DNA of 64,000 bases from Mycobacterium sp. GA-1199. GTDB taxonomy: Bacteria; Actinomycetota; Actinomycetes; Mycobacteriales; Mycobacteriaceae. The translations under genes were made by a program, and so were the position numbers. Location of the stretch: positions 1 to 64,000 of the forward strand of contig NZ_LQIX01000056.1 of NCBI RefSeq assembly GCF_001500045.1, read 5' to 3'. A model generated the notes under the pieces. It did not search any database, had not been told where the DNA came from, and worked only from the letters and a program-made list of their open reading frames with translations. Of the stretch, positions 25,704-34,759 are shown piece after piece (within the stretch, counting starts at the first letter, position 1; each line of letters begins with the position of its first letter).

Positions 25704-27163
25704 CAGACGTCGGTTGGGGACAGCCCCCTGCCGAGGAGTGGCAGCGTCTGAGCCCCCGGATGCTGTTGGTGCACCCCGTGCACGAGGTGGTGCGCCAGAT
25801 TCCGGTAATCGCAGGGACGCTGGTGCTCGGGACGGCGACCGGCAACCCGCTTCTGGCCGTGGCGGTTTTGGGGATCACCGTTGCCATCGGCCTGGCGCGC
25901 TGGTTCACCACCACCTACCGCGTCGGGCCGAGCGACGTGCAGTTGCGCACCGGTGTGCTGCAACGCAAGGTGCTCTCGGTGCCGCGCAACAGGATTCGGT
26001 CGGTATCCACCGACGCCCGCCTGCTGCACCGGTTGTTGGGTCTGACGGTGCTGCGGGTCAGCACCGGCCAGGAGGCCAGGGGCGACGCCGCGTTCGCGCT
26101 CGACGCCGTGCCCACCGAGCAGGTCAGCAGGCTGCGCGCACTATTGCTCGCCGAATCCCTTGCGGCAGAGGAGAACAAGCCGTCGGCGCCCGGTCGCGTG
26201 CTTGCGCGGTGGACGCCGTCGTGGTTGCGCTACAGCCCGCTGAGTTTCACCGGGCTGGCGATGATCGCCGCCGCGATCGGCGTGGTGTATCAGGTGGGCG
26301 TCGACACCGGCGTGCACGAATCCGGCGTGGCCCAGTCGTGGCTCGACACGGTCAGGGGCCTCGGGACGGTGGCGGGCATCGCGCTCGGGGCGGCGGTACT
26401 GCTGCTGGCCTCCGTTGTGCTCTCGGTGCTGCAGTCGTTGTTGACCTTCGGCAACCTCGAACTGCGACGCGACTTCGAGGTGCTGCATCTGAAGTACGGG
26501 CTGATCCGCGTCCGCGAACACACTTTTGACATGCGCCGCCTACGCGGGGGCACGCTGCGGGAACCGTTGCTGGTGAGGCTGTTCGGTGGCGCCCGCCTCG
26601 ACGCGGTGATGACCGGCGTCGGCGGCGAGGGTGAGTCGTCGTTGTTGTTACCGCCCTGTCCTAAGCGAACCGCCGACGAGGTCCTGACGGGTCTGATCGA
26701 ACGCCCCGACGCGGTGACCGGGCCGCTTCGTGCGCACGGCCCCGTCGCCGCTCGCAGGCGCTGGACCCGGGCGATGGCGCTACCCGCCGCGGCGGCGGTG
26801 GCGCTACTGGTCGCGTCGCCGCCGCTATGGGTGTGGGTGCTCTGGGTCCTGCTCACCGGATGTTGCGCGCTGCTGGCGTTCGACCGCGCACAGTCGTTGG
26901 GGCACCGCGTGGGCGACGGTTGGTTGGTCGCGCGCACGGGGAGCCTGCAGCGCCGCCGCGACTGCATCGACGCATCGGGCATCATCGGCTGGACCGTGCG
27001 GCAGACCTGGATGCAGCGGCGCGCGGGGGTGGCGACACTGGTGGCCGCGACGGCTGCCGGGGTCAAGCACTATCAGGTGATCGATGTACCCACCGAGCTG
27101 GCGTGGTCCATCGCGGCCGAGGCCTCGCCGTGGGTGGCCGACAATGCATGGGTGCGACGGTAA
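25700..27163 (+). CDS. Multi-PH-domain membrane protein, YdbT type
   Basis: A 487-aa membrane protein with repeated units of two helices plus a PH_2 domain. Unit 1: VIAGTLVLGTATGNPLLAVA then VGPSDVQLRTGVLQRKVLSV. Unit 2: around residues 180-320, with FEVLHLKYGLIRVREHTF. Unit 3: around 355-480, with VGDGWLVARTGSLQRRRDCI. GTG 25700-25702 shares GTGA with the upstream stop. Its last 91 nt overlap the convergent FAD monooxygenase gene. Likely an oligomeric envelope complex with the 164-aa partner; function unknown. Confidence 0.85.
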   Translation: MTDVGWGQPPAEEWQRLSPRMLLVHPVHEVVRQIPVIAGTLVLGTATGNPLLAVAVLGITVAIGLARWFTTTYRVGPSDVQLRTGVLQRKVLSVPRNRIRSVSTDARLLHRLLGLTVLRVSTGQEARGDAAFALDAVPTEQVSRLRALLLAESLAAEENKPSAPGRVLARWTPSWLRYSPLSFTGLAMIAAAIGVVYQVGVDTGVHESGVAQSWLDTVRGLGTVAGIALGAAVLLLASVVLSVLQSLLTFGNLELRRDFEVLHLKYGLIRVREHTFDMRRLRGGTLREPLLVRLFGGARLDAVMTGVGGEGESSLLLPPCPKRTADEVLTGLIERPDAVTGPLRAHGPVAARRRWTRAMALPAAAAVALLVASPPLWVWVLWVLLTGCCALLAFDRAQSLGHRVGDGWLVARTGSLQRRRDCIDASGIIGWTVRQTWMQRRAGVATLVAATAAGVKHYQVIDVPTELAWSIAAEASPWVADNAWVRR

Positions 27164-28500
27164 CCGGACCCCTGGGCTCGCAGGACCCGCCACATGAACG
27201 AGGGTGAGAAGAGCTTCGCCGGCGGATCCACCATGCCGAGCACGCGCAGGAATCGCAGCGTGACGGCCTCGTCCGTCTCGCATGCCGTCAACACGCGGTC
27301 CAGGTAGGCGTTGCTGAGCCGTATCGACAGCGGCGCAGTCCCTTCGACTTCGGGCAACGCCAGATCCGATCCGACGGCGGTCTGCCACGCGATGCGGATC
27401 GGCTTGACGCTGGATCGGAAGAAGCGGCGGGCCAGATCGTCGTTGCCGTGCCGCAGGCAGTCTCGCAGCACGATCGCCTCCACGGCCGCGACGGTCATGC
27501 CCTGTCCGTAGATCGGATTGAAGCTGCAAACCGCGTCGCCGAGCACCAGCAACCCATCGGGTAACCGGCGCAACTTGTCGTAGCGGCGCCAGCGGTTGGA
27601 CGGCACCCGGTAGTTCACCACCGGCCCAAGGGGTTCGGCGTTCGCGAGGGCGGCTAACACATTTGCCGGCACGAAATCGGCTACGAAATCGCGCATTTCA
27701 TCGGCCGTGTCCGGCACCTCGTGGCCCGCCATGGCTCCGATCGCGAACATCGTCGCGTCGTTCTCGTAGCACGCGGCCGCGAACATCCGGGGCCTGCCGT
27801 GCTCCGGCATGATCGCGATGAAGTGCTCCGCGATCGCGCCCGGCCTGATGCGCACCGGCTGGCAGGCATACGTCAACCGCACAACCACTTCGTCCACCGG
27901 CGGTCGGTCATAGCCCAACTGCTCGAGGAACAGCGGTGTGCGGGAGCCACGCCCGGTCGCGTCGACGACCAGGTCGGCGTCCAGCATTCTCACCTCGCGG
28001 CTGTCGCGATTGATCACGTCAACACCCGTGACCCGGCTGCGGTCGGCGGTCGCCGACAGAGAGACCACCTCGTGGCGCTCCAGGATCGTCACGTTGGGAA
28101 CGTCGCGCATGCGCCGCAGCACATGCCAATCCAGAAACGGCCGGCTCTGGAAGTAGAACGGCATCGAGTCGGGAGACGGGCATCGGCCAGATTGCACGAG
28201 CCGGTGACCACCGGGAGAGAAGTAGAGCTTGGAGAAGTCGCCGTCCCACTTGACTGCGCCGTCCGCGACGAGTTCGTCGAGGATGCCAGGCAACAACTCC
28301 TCGAGCACCTGTGCCCCGCGCGCGAGCAGGGCGTGGATCAGCCTGCCCTGAGGGACTCCACGCCTGGGCGTCGGTTCGGTGGGCAGGGCGTCTCGCTCTA
28401 CCACGGTGACGGTCCGGTAGCTGTCCGCGAGCACTCTGGCGGCGAGCAGTCCCGCCATGCTCGCGCCGAGGACCACCGCTCGTTCGCCTACGACTGGCAT
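27073..28500 (-). CDS. FAD-dependent monooxygenase/dehydrogenase
   Basis: A 475-aa flavoprotein. Seen: N-terminal Rossmann motif VVLGASMAGLLAARVL (GxSxxG variant), VVERDALPTEPTPRRGVPQG, LVVDATGRGSRTPLFLEQLG, and GLLVLGDAVCSFNPIYGQGM (the second FAD-binding GD motif). This is a squalene-epoxidase/halogenase-like group frequent in mycobacteria; substrate unknown. The C-terminal ~30 residues after LRAQGSGYRR are encoded antisense to the PH protein's last 91 nt and look like read-through past a lost stop. Upstream GAGGTGAGGGG is the ribosome site. Confidence 0.82.
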   Translation of the reverse strand: MPVVGERAVVLGASMAGLLAARVLADSYRTVTVVERDALPTEPTPRRGVPQGRLIHALLARGAQVLEELLPGILDELVADGAVKWDGDFSKLYFSPGGHRLVQSGRCPSPDSMPFYFQSRPFLDWHVLRRMRDVPNVTILERHEVVSLSATADRSRVTGVDVINRDSREVRMLDADLVVDATGRGSRTPLFLEQLGYDRPPVDEVVVRLTYACQPVRIRPGAIAEHFIAIMPEHGRPRMFAAACYENDATMFAIGAMAGHEVPDTADEMRDFVADFVPANVLAALANAEPLGPVVNYRVPSNRWRRYDKLRRLPDGLLVLGDAVCSFNPIYGQGMTVAAVEAIVLRDCLRHGNDDLARRFFRSSVKPIRIAWQTAVGSDLALPEVEGTAPLSIRLSNAYLDRVLTACETDEAVTLRFLRVLGMVDPPAKLFSPSFMWRVLRAQGSGYRRTHALSATHGEASAAMDHASSVGTSIT

Positions 28501-28641
28501 CGCCCACCCCTCACCTCGAAATCTGTGGCCGTTATCGGCCCTGGTAAGGGATAGTTTTCGACGAGCGCCGACGGCGCACTAGCGTAGGCGACTACTCGAA
28601 TTCGCGCGGCCTCCCCGATTTGCGCTGACGCATGCGCCGTT

Positions 28642-28647
28642 TACTGT
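28642..28647 (+). promoter_or_regulatory. -10 hexamer for leaderless HAD gene
   Basis: TACTGT, 6 nt before ATG 28654. Confidence 0.45.
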
Positions 28648-28653
28648 CGGGCC

Positions 28654-29469
28654 ATGGCTATCGGTGGGGTGCTGTTCGACATCGATGGCGTGCTGGTGAC
28701 CTCGTGGCGCCCGATCGAAGGTGCGGCCCAGACCGTCGCGACGTTGACCGACAACCAGATTGCCTGCGCCTACCTGACCAATACGACGACCAAGACCCGC
28801 GTGCAGATCGCCGAACTGCTCTCCGCAGCGGGGATGGCCGTCCGCCCCGACGAGGTCATCACCGCCGCGGTGCTGACCGCGCAATACGTGCGCGACCGGT
28901 ATCCCGATGCCCGGTGCTTCCTCGTCAACAGCGGGCAGATCGCCGAGGACATGCCCGGCATCGACATCGTCTACTCGCACGAGTACAGCGGTCCGCGCGC
29001 ACCGGAAACCCCGGATGTCATCCTGCTCGGCGGCGCCGGCCCTGAGTACAGCCACCTGACGCTGTCGTGGGTCTACGACTGGATGGCCCGCGGCGTGCCG
29101 GTGGTCGCGATGCACCGCAGTACCGCATGGACGACGACCGACGGGTTGCGTGTGGACACCGGCATGTACCTGCTCGGCATGGAGGAGACCTCCGGGCGCA
29201 AAGCCACAGCGGTCGGCAAGCCCGCCCCCGAGGGCTTCCTCGCCGCGGCGAGCCGGCTCGGGGTGGAACCCGACGAGATGTACATGGTCGGCGACGATCT
29301 CAACAACGACGTGCTGGCGGCGCAGGTGGTCGGTATGACCGGAGTGTTGGTGCGTACGGGCAAGTTTCGGCAGGATACGTTGGATCGTTGGGCGGCAGAC
29401 GAATTCGCGATGCAACCGAATCACGTGATCGATTCCGTGGCCGACCTGCCGCAGCTTCTCGGACTGTAG
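28654..29469 (+). CDS. HAD-IIA family phosphatase (LHPP/NagD-like)
   Basis: A 271-aa HAD hydrolase. Seen: motif I GVLFDIDGVLVTS with the nucleophile Asp, motif II YLTNTTTKTR, motif III Lys in GKPAPEGF and motif IV VGDDLNNDVLAAQ. The C2-type cap insertion between motifs II and III marks HAD-IIA, the NagD/p-nitrophenyl phosphatase/LHPP branch. Cytosolic; substrate unknown. The next small membrane protein starts 9 nt downstream. Confidence 0.88.
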   Translation: MAIGGVLFDIDGVLVTSWRPIEGAAQTVATLTDNQIACAYLTNTTTKTRVQIAELLSAAGMAVRPDEVITAAVLTAQYVRDRYPDARCFLVNSGQIAEDMPGIDIVYSHEYSGPRAPETPDVILLGGAGPEYSHLTLSWVYDWMARGVPVVAMHRSTAWTTTDGLRVDTGMYLLGMEETSGRKATAVGKPAPEGFLAAASRLGVEPDEMYMVGDDLNNDVLAAQVVGMTGVLVRTGKFRQDTLDRWAADEFAMQPNHVIDSVADLPQLLGL

Positions 29470-29478
29470 GGGGCACCG

Positions 29479-29745
29479 ATGTGGGAGCGGGTGCAGCAGA
29501 TGCTGCTGCATCGGGGTGTCAACACCTATTTGGAGCTGGCGTTGTGGTTCGCGCTGGTCTACGTCGTGATCGGGGTCGGCTACGCGATGTTTCACATCGA
29601 GCTGATCGTGCAGCTCGAGGCGGCGCTGTCCGGTGACTTCACCATCTTCGCCAACCTCGCGGCCCTCGCCGCGGCGGTCTTGCTCTGGCCACTTCTGTTG
29701 ATCAGCTCCTGGGTGTGCGGGGTGGCCGGGTGCGGCGTGTTCTGA
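29479..29745 (+). CDS. Small two- to three-helix membrane protein
   Basis: An 88-aa hydrophobic protein. Helices are visible around residues 18-38 (LELALWFALVYVVIGVGYAM) and 58-85 (NLAALAAAVLLWPLLLISSWV). Two cysteines end the chain (VCGVAGCGVF). It begins 9 nt after the HAD phosphatase stop, so likely co-transcribed. I do not recognise the family. Confidence 0.65.
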   Translation: MWERVQQMLLHRGVNTYLELALWFALVYVVIGVGYAMFHIELIVQLEAALSGDFTIFANLAALAAAVLLWPLLLISSWVCGVAGCGVF

Positions 29746-29781
29746 CGATGACTTCTCGCGCCCGCCGCGGTCTGTATCGAC

Positions 29782-30279
29782 ATGACAGAACAACGCATCC
29801 ACACGACCACAACCGTCAACGCCCCGATCGAGACCGTGTTCGAGGTGCTAGCCGACCCGTCGACGCACCAGGAGATCGACGGCACCGGATGGGTACGCGA
29901 GCCGCTCGACGGTGAACCCCTGACCGAGGTCGGGCAGGTCTTCCGGATGGGCATGTACCACGACAACCACCCCGAGAAGTACTACGAGATGGCCAACCGG
30001 GTCGAGGTTCTCGACCGGCCGCGCGCCATCGCCTGGCAGCCGGGCCAGGGTCCCGAGCAGCGCGGTTATCTGATGAACGGCACCGAGCTCCAATGGGGCG
30101 GCTGGATCTGGCGATACGACCTCGAAGCGTCGGGGGCGGCGCAGACGGCGGTCACGCTGACCTACGACTGGTCGAACGTGGCGCCGCACATGCGCGACAT
30201 CGAGTTCCCGCCGTTCGAGCCGCAGCACCTCGACAACTCGCTGAAGAACCTCGCTTCGATCGCCGAGGCGCGCAGCTAG
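29782..30279 (+). CDS. SRPBCC/polyketide-cyclase-like protein
   Basis: A 165-aa START-like fold protein. It opens with RIHTTTTVNAPIETVFEVLADPSTHQEID in short blocks, a classic SRPBCC start, then VEVLDRPRAIAWQPG and a final helix with LDNSLKNLASIAEA. Members bind hydrophobic ligands or catalyse cyclisation; the ligand here is unknown. It lies 36 nt after the small membrane protein, with ATCGACATG just at the start and no clear ribosome site. Confidence 0.8.
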   Translation: MTEQRIHTTTTVNAPIETVFEVLADPSTHQEIDGTGWVREPLDGEPLTEVGQVFRMGMYHDNHPEKYYEMANRVEVLDRPRAIAWQPGQGPEQRGYLMNGTELQWGGWIWRYDLEASGAAQTAVTLTYDWSNVAPHMRDIEFPPFEPQHLDNSLKNLASIAEARS

Positions 30280-30300
30280 GACTCGCGGACGGGGCGGCGG

Positions 30301-32013
30301 CTAGGACTGCAGCTTGCGTACCGCCTCGATGCGGGCGCGCAGCTGATCGGTCGTCGCCGCCGCAACCGCCGGGCCGCCGCAGATCCGGCGCAGCTCCTTG
30401 TGGATCCAGCCGTGGGGTTTGCCGGTGCGGTGATGTGCGATGGACACCAGCGTGTTGAGTTCCTTGCGTAGTTCGCGCAATTGGCCGTGGGTGGAGACCC
30501 GCGGCACCTCACCCGAGGCGGTCTGACGGGTCAGTTGCTGCTCCTGCCTGTGCCGCAACAGGTCCCGCATCTGGTCGGGGGCGAGCAGGCCGGGGATACC
30601 GAGGTAGTCGGCCTCGTCCTCGCTGCCGACGGCCGCCGCGGTGCCGAACGAGGAGCCGTCGAAGATCACCTGGTCGAGCTCGGCGTCGGCGCCCAACATC
30701 TCGAAGCCGTTGTCGAGGTCGCCCGGCTCGTCTTTCTTCTTGTTGGCGTCCTCGAGGGCCGCGTCGTCCCACTCGCCCTGCGATTCGCGGTGCGGTTTGC
30801 CGAGCACGTGGTCGCGCTGTGCCTCCATTTCGCTGGCCAGGTCGAGCAGTGCGGGCACCGACGGCAGGAAGATGCTCGCGGTCTCGCCGGGCCGCCGGGA
30901 GCGGACGTAGCGACCGATCGCCTGGGCGAAGAACAGCGGGGTGGACGCGGACGTCGCATATACGCCGACGGCCAGGCGTGGCACGTCGACGCCCTCGGAG
31001 ACCATGCGCACCGCAACCAGCCAACGACTCGTGCCCGCCGCGAATTCGGCGATGCGGTCCGAGGAACCGGGGTCGTCGGACAGGACGAGCGTCGGCGCCT
31101 CGCCGGTCAGCGTCGTCAACACCTTGGCGTAAGCGCGGGCGGCCTTCTGGTCCGACGCGATCACCATCGCACCCGCGTCGGGCACACCGCCGTTGCGCAG
31201 CTGGCTGAGCCGGGTGTCGGCGGCCTGCAGCACCGCCGGGATCCACTCGCCGTTCGGGTCGAGCACCGTGCGCCAGGCCCGCGCGGTCTGCTCGGCGTTG
31301 AGCGGTTCGCCGAGTCGCGCGGAGTATTCCTCGCCGGCACTGGTACGCCAGCGGGCCTCGCCGGAATAGGCCATGAACACCACGGGCCGCACCACGCCGT
31401 CGGCCAGCGCGTCGGAGTACCCGTAGACGTGATCGGCGCGCGAGCGCATCACCCCGGTGCCGTCGGGTTCGTAGGTGACGAACGGGATCGGGCTGTCGTC
31501 GCTGCGGAACGGTGTGCCGGTCAGCGCCAGTCGGCGGGTGGCGTCGTTGAACGCCTCGCGCATGGCCTCGCCCCAGCTCTTCGCATCGCCGCCATGGTGG
31601 ATCTCGTCGAAGATGACGAGGGTGCGGTAGTTCTCGGTACGCACCCGGTGCCGGGTGGGGTGGCTGGCCACCTGGGCATAGGTGACGACGACACCGTGGT
31701 ACTCCGAGGAGTGGTGCGCGGCGCTGTTGGAGAACTTCGGGTCCAGCGACAGGCCGAGCTTGGCGGCGGCCAGCGCCCACTGGATTTTGAGATGCTCGGT
31801 CGGCACGACGACGGTGATGCGCTCGACGGTGCCGTCGGCCAACAGCTCGCCGGCCACCCGCAGGGCAAACGTCGTCTTACCCGCACCCGGGGTCGCGACG
31901 GCGAGGAAATCGCGCGGTTTGGCGCCAAGATACCGCACCAATGCCCGACGCTGCCAGCCTCGTAAAGCCTGGGTGTCGGGCGCTGTGTCTGCCCGCACCC
32001 AAAGACTCCTCAC
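30301..32013 (-). CDS. Superfamily II DEAD/DEAH-type helicase
   Basis: A 570-aa helicase. N-terminal RecA domain: LRGWQRRALVRYL (Q-like motif), TPGAGKTTFALRVA (Walker A), VVVPTEHLKIQW (Ia), VIFDEIHHGG (DEIH, Walker B) and LALTGTPFRSDD (III). C-terminal RecA domain: VAVRMVSEGVDVPRLAVGVY (V) and FFAQAIGRYVRSRRPGE (VI). The residual C-terminus is charged with no extra nuclease motif seen. It resembles ResIII/XPB-like proteins, so a DNA repair or stress role is likely but unspecified. Starts at GTG 32011-32013. Divergent from the UvrA paralogue. Confidence 0.85.
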   Translation of the reverse strand: MRSLWVRADTAPDTQALRGWQRRALVRYLGAKPRDFLAVATPGAGKTTFALRVAGELLADGTVERITVVVPTEHLKIQWALAAAKLGLSLDPKFSNSAAHHSSEYHGVVVTYAQVASHPTRHRVRTENYRTLVIFDEIHHGGDAKSWGEAMREAFNDATRRLALTGTPFRSDDSPIPFVTYEPDGTGVMRSRADHVYGYSDALADGVVRPVVFMAYSGEARWRTSAGEEYSARLGEPLNAEQTARAWRTVLDPNGEWIPAVLQAADTRLSQLRNGGVPDAGAMVIASDQKAARAYAKVLTTLTGEAPTLVLSDDPGSSDRIAEFAAGTSRWLVAVRMVSEGVDVPRLAVGVYATSASTPLFFAQAIGRYVRSRRPGETASIFLPSVPALLDLASEMEAQRDHVLGKPHRESQGEWDDAALEDANKKKDEPGDLDNGFEMLGADAELDQVIFDGSSFGTAAAVGSEDEADYLGIPGLLAPDQMRDLLRHRQEQQLTRQTASGEVPRVSTHGQLRELRKELNTLVSIAHHRTGKPHGWIHKELRRICGGPAVAAATTDQLRARIEAVRKLQS

Positions 32014-32218
32014 TGATCGGACAGCAGCCTAACGCAACGGATTACGGCCGCGCATCTCTGTGTGGCGTGTCGCCGGACAGCCGGTGTGTCGAGCGCGGCC
32101 GTCGGCTGCGGTCCACTCCTGAGGACCAAGCGGCCACGGCGCGTCGCTTCCCGCAGGGACATGTCCTGCAGCAAACACGGTGCTTGTGGTGGCGCGACGT
32201 GGGTACTCTGCGCCAACC

Positions 32219-34759
32219 ATGTCGGCAACCCCCACTACGCCCAGCGACGACGACATCGATCCGTGCGTTCGTGTCTTCGGTACCCGCGTACACAACCTAC
32301 GGGGCGTCGACGTCGCCGCACCGCGCGACGCGCTGGTGGCGTTCACCGGCATCTCCGGTTCCGGCAAATCGTCGCTGGCCTTCGGCACCATCTACGCCGA
32401 GGCGCAGCGCAGGTACTTCGAGTCGGTCGCCCCCTACGCGCGACGCCTGCTGCTGCCGACCGGCGCGCCCAAGGTGGACGACATCACCGGTCTGCCCCCC
32501 GCCGTGGCGTTGCAGCAGCGCAGGGGAACGGCTACCTCACGATCCACGGTCGGCACCGTCACCACCCTGTCCAACCTCTTGAGGATGCTGTTCTCCCGCG
32601 CCGGGACGTATCCGCGCGGGGCCACCGAACGACTCGACTCCGACGCGTTCTCCCCGAATACGGCCGTCGGCGCATGCCCCAAGTGTCACGGCCTCGGCCG
32701 GATCCACGAGTTGACCGAGCAGACGCTCGTGCCGGACCCCTCCTTGACCATCCGCGAGGGCGCCGTGGCGGCGTGGCCGGGCGCCTGGCAGGGACAGAAT
32801 TTGCGCGACATCCTCATCACGCTGGGTTTCGACATCGACAAGCCGTGGCGGAAACTGCCCAAACGTCAACGTGATTGGATCCTGTTCACTGACGAGCAGC
32901 CGACCGTCGAGATCGATCCGAGCCAGCATCCCGTCACCGCGGAGTACTACTACAACGGGACCTTCTCCAGCGCGGAACGTCACGTCCGGCACACGCTGGC
33001 GAACTCGCAGAGCGCGATGATGCGCCGCCGCGTCCTGCAGTACGTCGACAGCGTGGACTGCGGGTTGTGCCACGGCTCGGGCCTGCGACCCGAGGCGCTG
33101 AAGGTGACGTTCGCGGGTCGGACCATCGCCGACTATGTGGCGATGCCGCTGGTCGAACTCGCCGATGCGCTGCGACCGACCGCGTCCCGCACAGATGTCG
33201 CCCCCGCCTTCGAGTCGACAGAGTCCGGAGAGCACACCGAGGTTGCCACGATGATCGCCGCCGATCTGGTCGCGCGCATCGGTGTCCTCGTCGACCTCGG
33301 CCTCGGTTATCTGACGCTGAACCGTCGCACCCCGACCGTGTCGCCGGGTGAACTGCAGCGGCTGCGACTGGCCACGCAGTTGCGAGCCGGATTGTTCGGG
33401 GTGCTCTACGTGCTGGACGAGCCGTCGGCCGGCCTGCACCCCGCCGATGCGGAGCCCTTGCTCGACGTGCTGGATCGCCTTCGGCGAGCGGGTAATTCGC
33501 TGTTCATCGTCGAGCACGACATGGATGTCGTGCGCCGGGCCGACTGGATCGTCGACGTCGGCCCCGGCGCGGGCGAGCTCGGAGGGCGGGTGCTCTACAG
33601 CGGAGCCGTCTCAGGTCTGAAGGACGTCGACGAGTCGATCACCCGTCGCTACCTGTTCGATGCCGAGGCGGCCGAACCGCGGACCGCCCGCGCGCCGTCG
33701 TCCTGGCTTCGATTGCGGGGCATCGGTTTTCACAACCTGCGCGACGTGGATGTCGACCTGCCGCTGGGCGTCTACACCGCAGTCACCGGTGTGTCCGGCT
33801 CCGGCAAGTCGACGCTCGTGGTCAAGGTTCTCGGTGATGTGGTGAACCGTCGTCTGGGCCGCGCCGTGGGCGTGGCCGAAAGCGACAGCGACAGCGACGA
33901 TTCCGACGCCGAGGTCGTCGATCTCGATCGCGACGCCAGCATCGGGGTGACGGCAGAGGGCGTCGATGCGATCGACCGACTGGTCGCCGTCGACCAGCGG
34001 CCGATCGGGCGTACCCCGCGTTCGACGCTGGCGACCTACACCGGCCTGTTCGATTCTGTGCGACGGGAGTTCGCCGCGACGCCGGCGGCGCGCCGCCGGG
34101 GCTGGACAGCGGGCCGGTTCTCGTTCAACGTGGCCGAAGGCCGATGCGAAACCTGCCAGGGGGAGGGCTTCGTATCGGTCGAACTGCTGTTCCTGCCAGG
34201 CACTTACGCGTCCTGCCCGACGTGCGGGGGCGCCCGTTACAACGAAGCCACGCTGCGGGTGCGCTACCGCGACCACACCATCGCCGACGTCCTGGCCATG
34301 ACCGTCGACGAGGCCGCACAGTTCCTCGGGGACATCGCCGGCGCGTCCCGCAGCCTGGCGACGCTGCGGGAGGTCGGGCTGGGATATCTGCGTCTCGGCC
34401 AGCCCGCCACCGAACTGTCCGGCGGGGAGGCCCAGCGCATCAAGCTGGCATCGGAACTGCAGCGACCCCGCCGCGGCCACACGCTCTACGTCCTCGACGA
34501 GCCGACGACGGGCCTGCATCCGGCGGATGTGGATCTGCTCGACGGGCAGCTGCATCGCCTCGTCGATGCGGGTAACACCGTGGTGGTGGCCGAACACGAC
34601 ATGCGGATGGTCGCCGGGGCGGACTGGGTGATCGACCTCGGACCGGGTGCGGGACACGACGGTGGCCGCGTCGTCGCGGCGGGCACACCGCGCACGGTGA
34701 GTCAGGCCAACGGCAGCCGCACGGCGCCGTATCTGGCCGCGCGGCTGGTCACTCGATGA
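32219..34759 (+). CDS. UvrA-like ABC ATPase, short class II paralogue
   Basis: An 846-aa UvrA-family protein, shorter than canonical UvrA (about 950-970 aa). Seen: Walker A1 GISGSGKSSLAF (residue 44 on), zinc-type CPKCHGLGR and CGLCHGSGL, signature SPGELQRLRLATQLRAG with YVLDEPSAGLH, Walker A2 GVSGSGKSTLV, zinc CETCQGEGF/CPTCGGARY, and signature LSGGEAQRIKLASEL with YVLDEPTTGLH. After Walker A1 the sequence runs directly into RRYFESVAPYARRLL, so the UvrB-interaction insert appears reduced. An acidic insert SDSDSDDSDAEVVDLD lies after Walker A2. Such UvrA2 forms are linked to drug or damage tolerance. ATG at 32219 follows TACTCT by 9 nt. Confidence 0.9.
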   Translation: MSATPTTPSDDDIDPCVRVFGTRVHNLRGVDVAAPRDALVAFTGISGSGKSSLAFGTIYAEAQRRYFESVAPYARRLLLPTGAPKVDDITGLPPAVALQQRRGTATSRSTVGTVTTLSNLLRMLFSRAGTYPRGATERLDSDAFSPNTAVGACPKCHGLGRIHELTEQTLVPDPSLTIREGAVAAWPGAWQGQNLRDILITLGFDIDKPWRKLPKRQRDWILFTDEQPTVEIDPSQHPVTAEYYYNGTFSSAERHVRHTLANSQSAMMRRRVLQYVDSVDCGLCHGSGLRPEALKVTFAGRTIADYVAMPLVELADALRPTASRTDVAPAFESTESGEHTEVATMIAADLVARIGVLVDLGLGYLTLNRRTPTVSPGELQRLRLATQLRAGLFGVLYVLDEPSAGLHPADAEPLLDVLDRLRRAGNSLFIVEHDMDVVRRADWIVDVGPGAGELGGRVLYSGAVSGLKDVDESITRRYLFDAEAAEPRTARAPSSWLRLRGIGFHNLRDVDVDLPLGVYTAVTGVSGSGKSTLVVKVLGDVVNRRLGRAVGVAESDSDSDDSDAEVVDLDRDASIGVTAEGVDAIDRLVAVDQRPIGRTPRSTLATYTGLFDSVRREFAATPAARRRGWTAGRFSFNVAEGRCETCQGEGFVSVELLFLPGTYASCPTCGGARYNEATLRVRYRDHTIADVLAMTVDEAAQFLGDIAGASRSLATLREVGLGYLRLGQPATELSGGEAQRIKLASELQRPRRGHTLYVLDEPTTGLHPADVDLLDGQLHRLVDAGNTVVVAEHDMRMVAGADWVIDLGPGAGHDGGRVVAAGTPRTVSQANGSRTAPYLAARLVTR

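Noticed and set aside
33880..33930. Repeated GACAGC/GACGAT triplets as a possible simple-sequence repeat
   Set aside because: They encode an acidic Ser/Asp insert in the UvrA-like protein in frame; too short and irregular to call a repeat locus.
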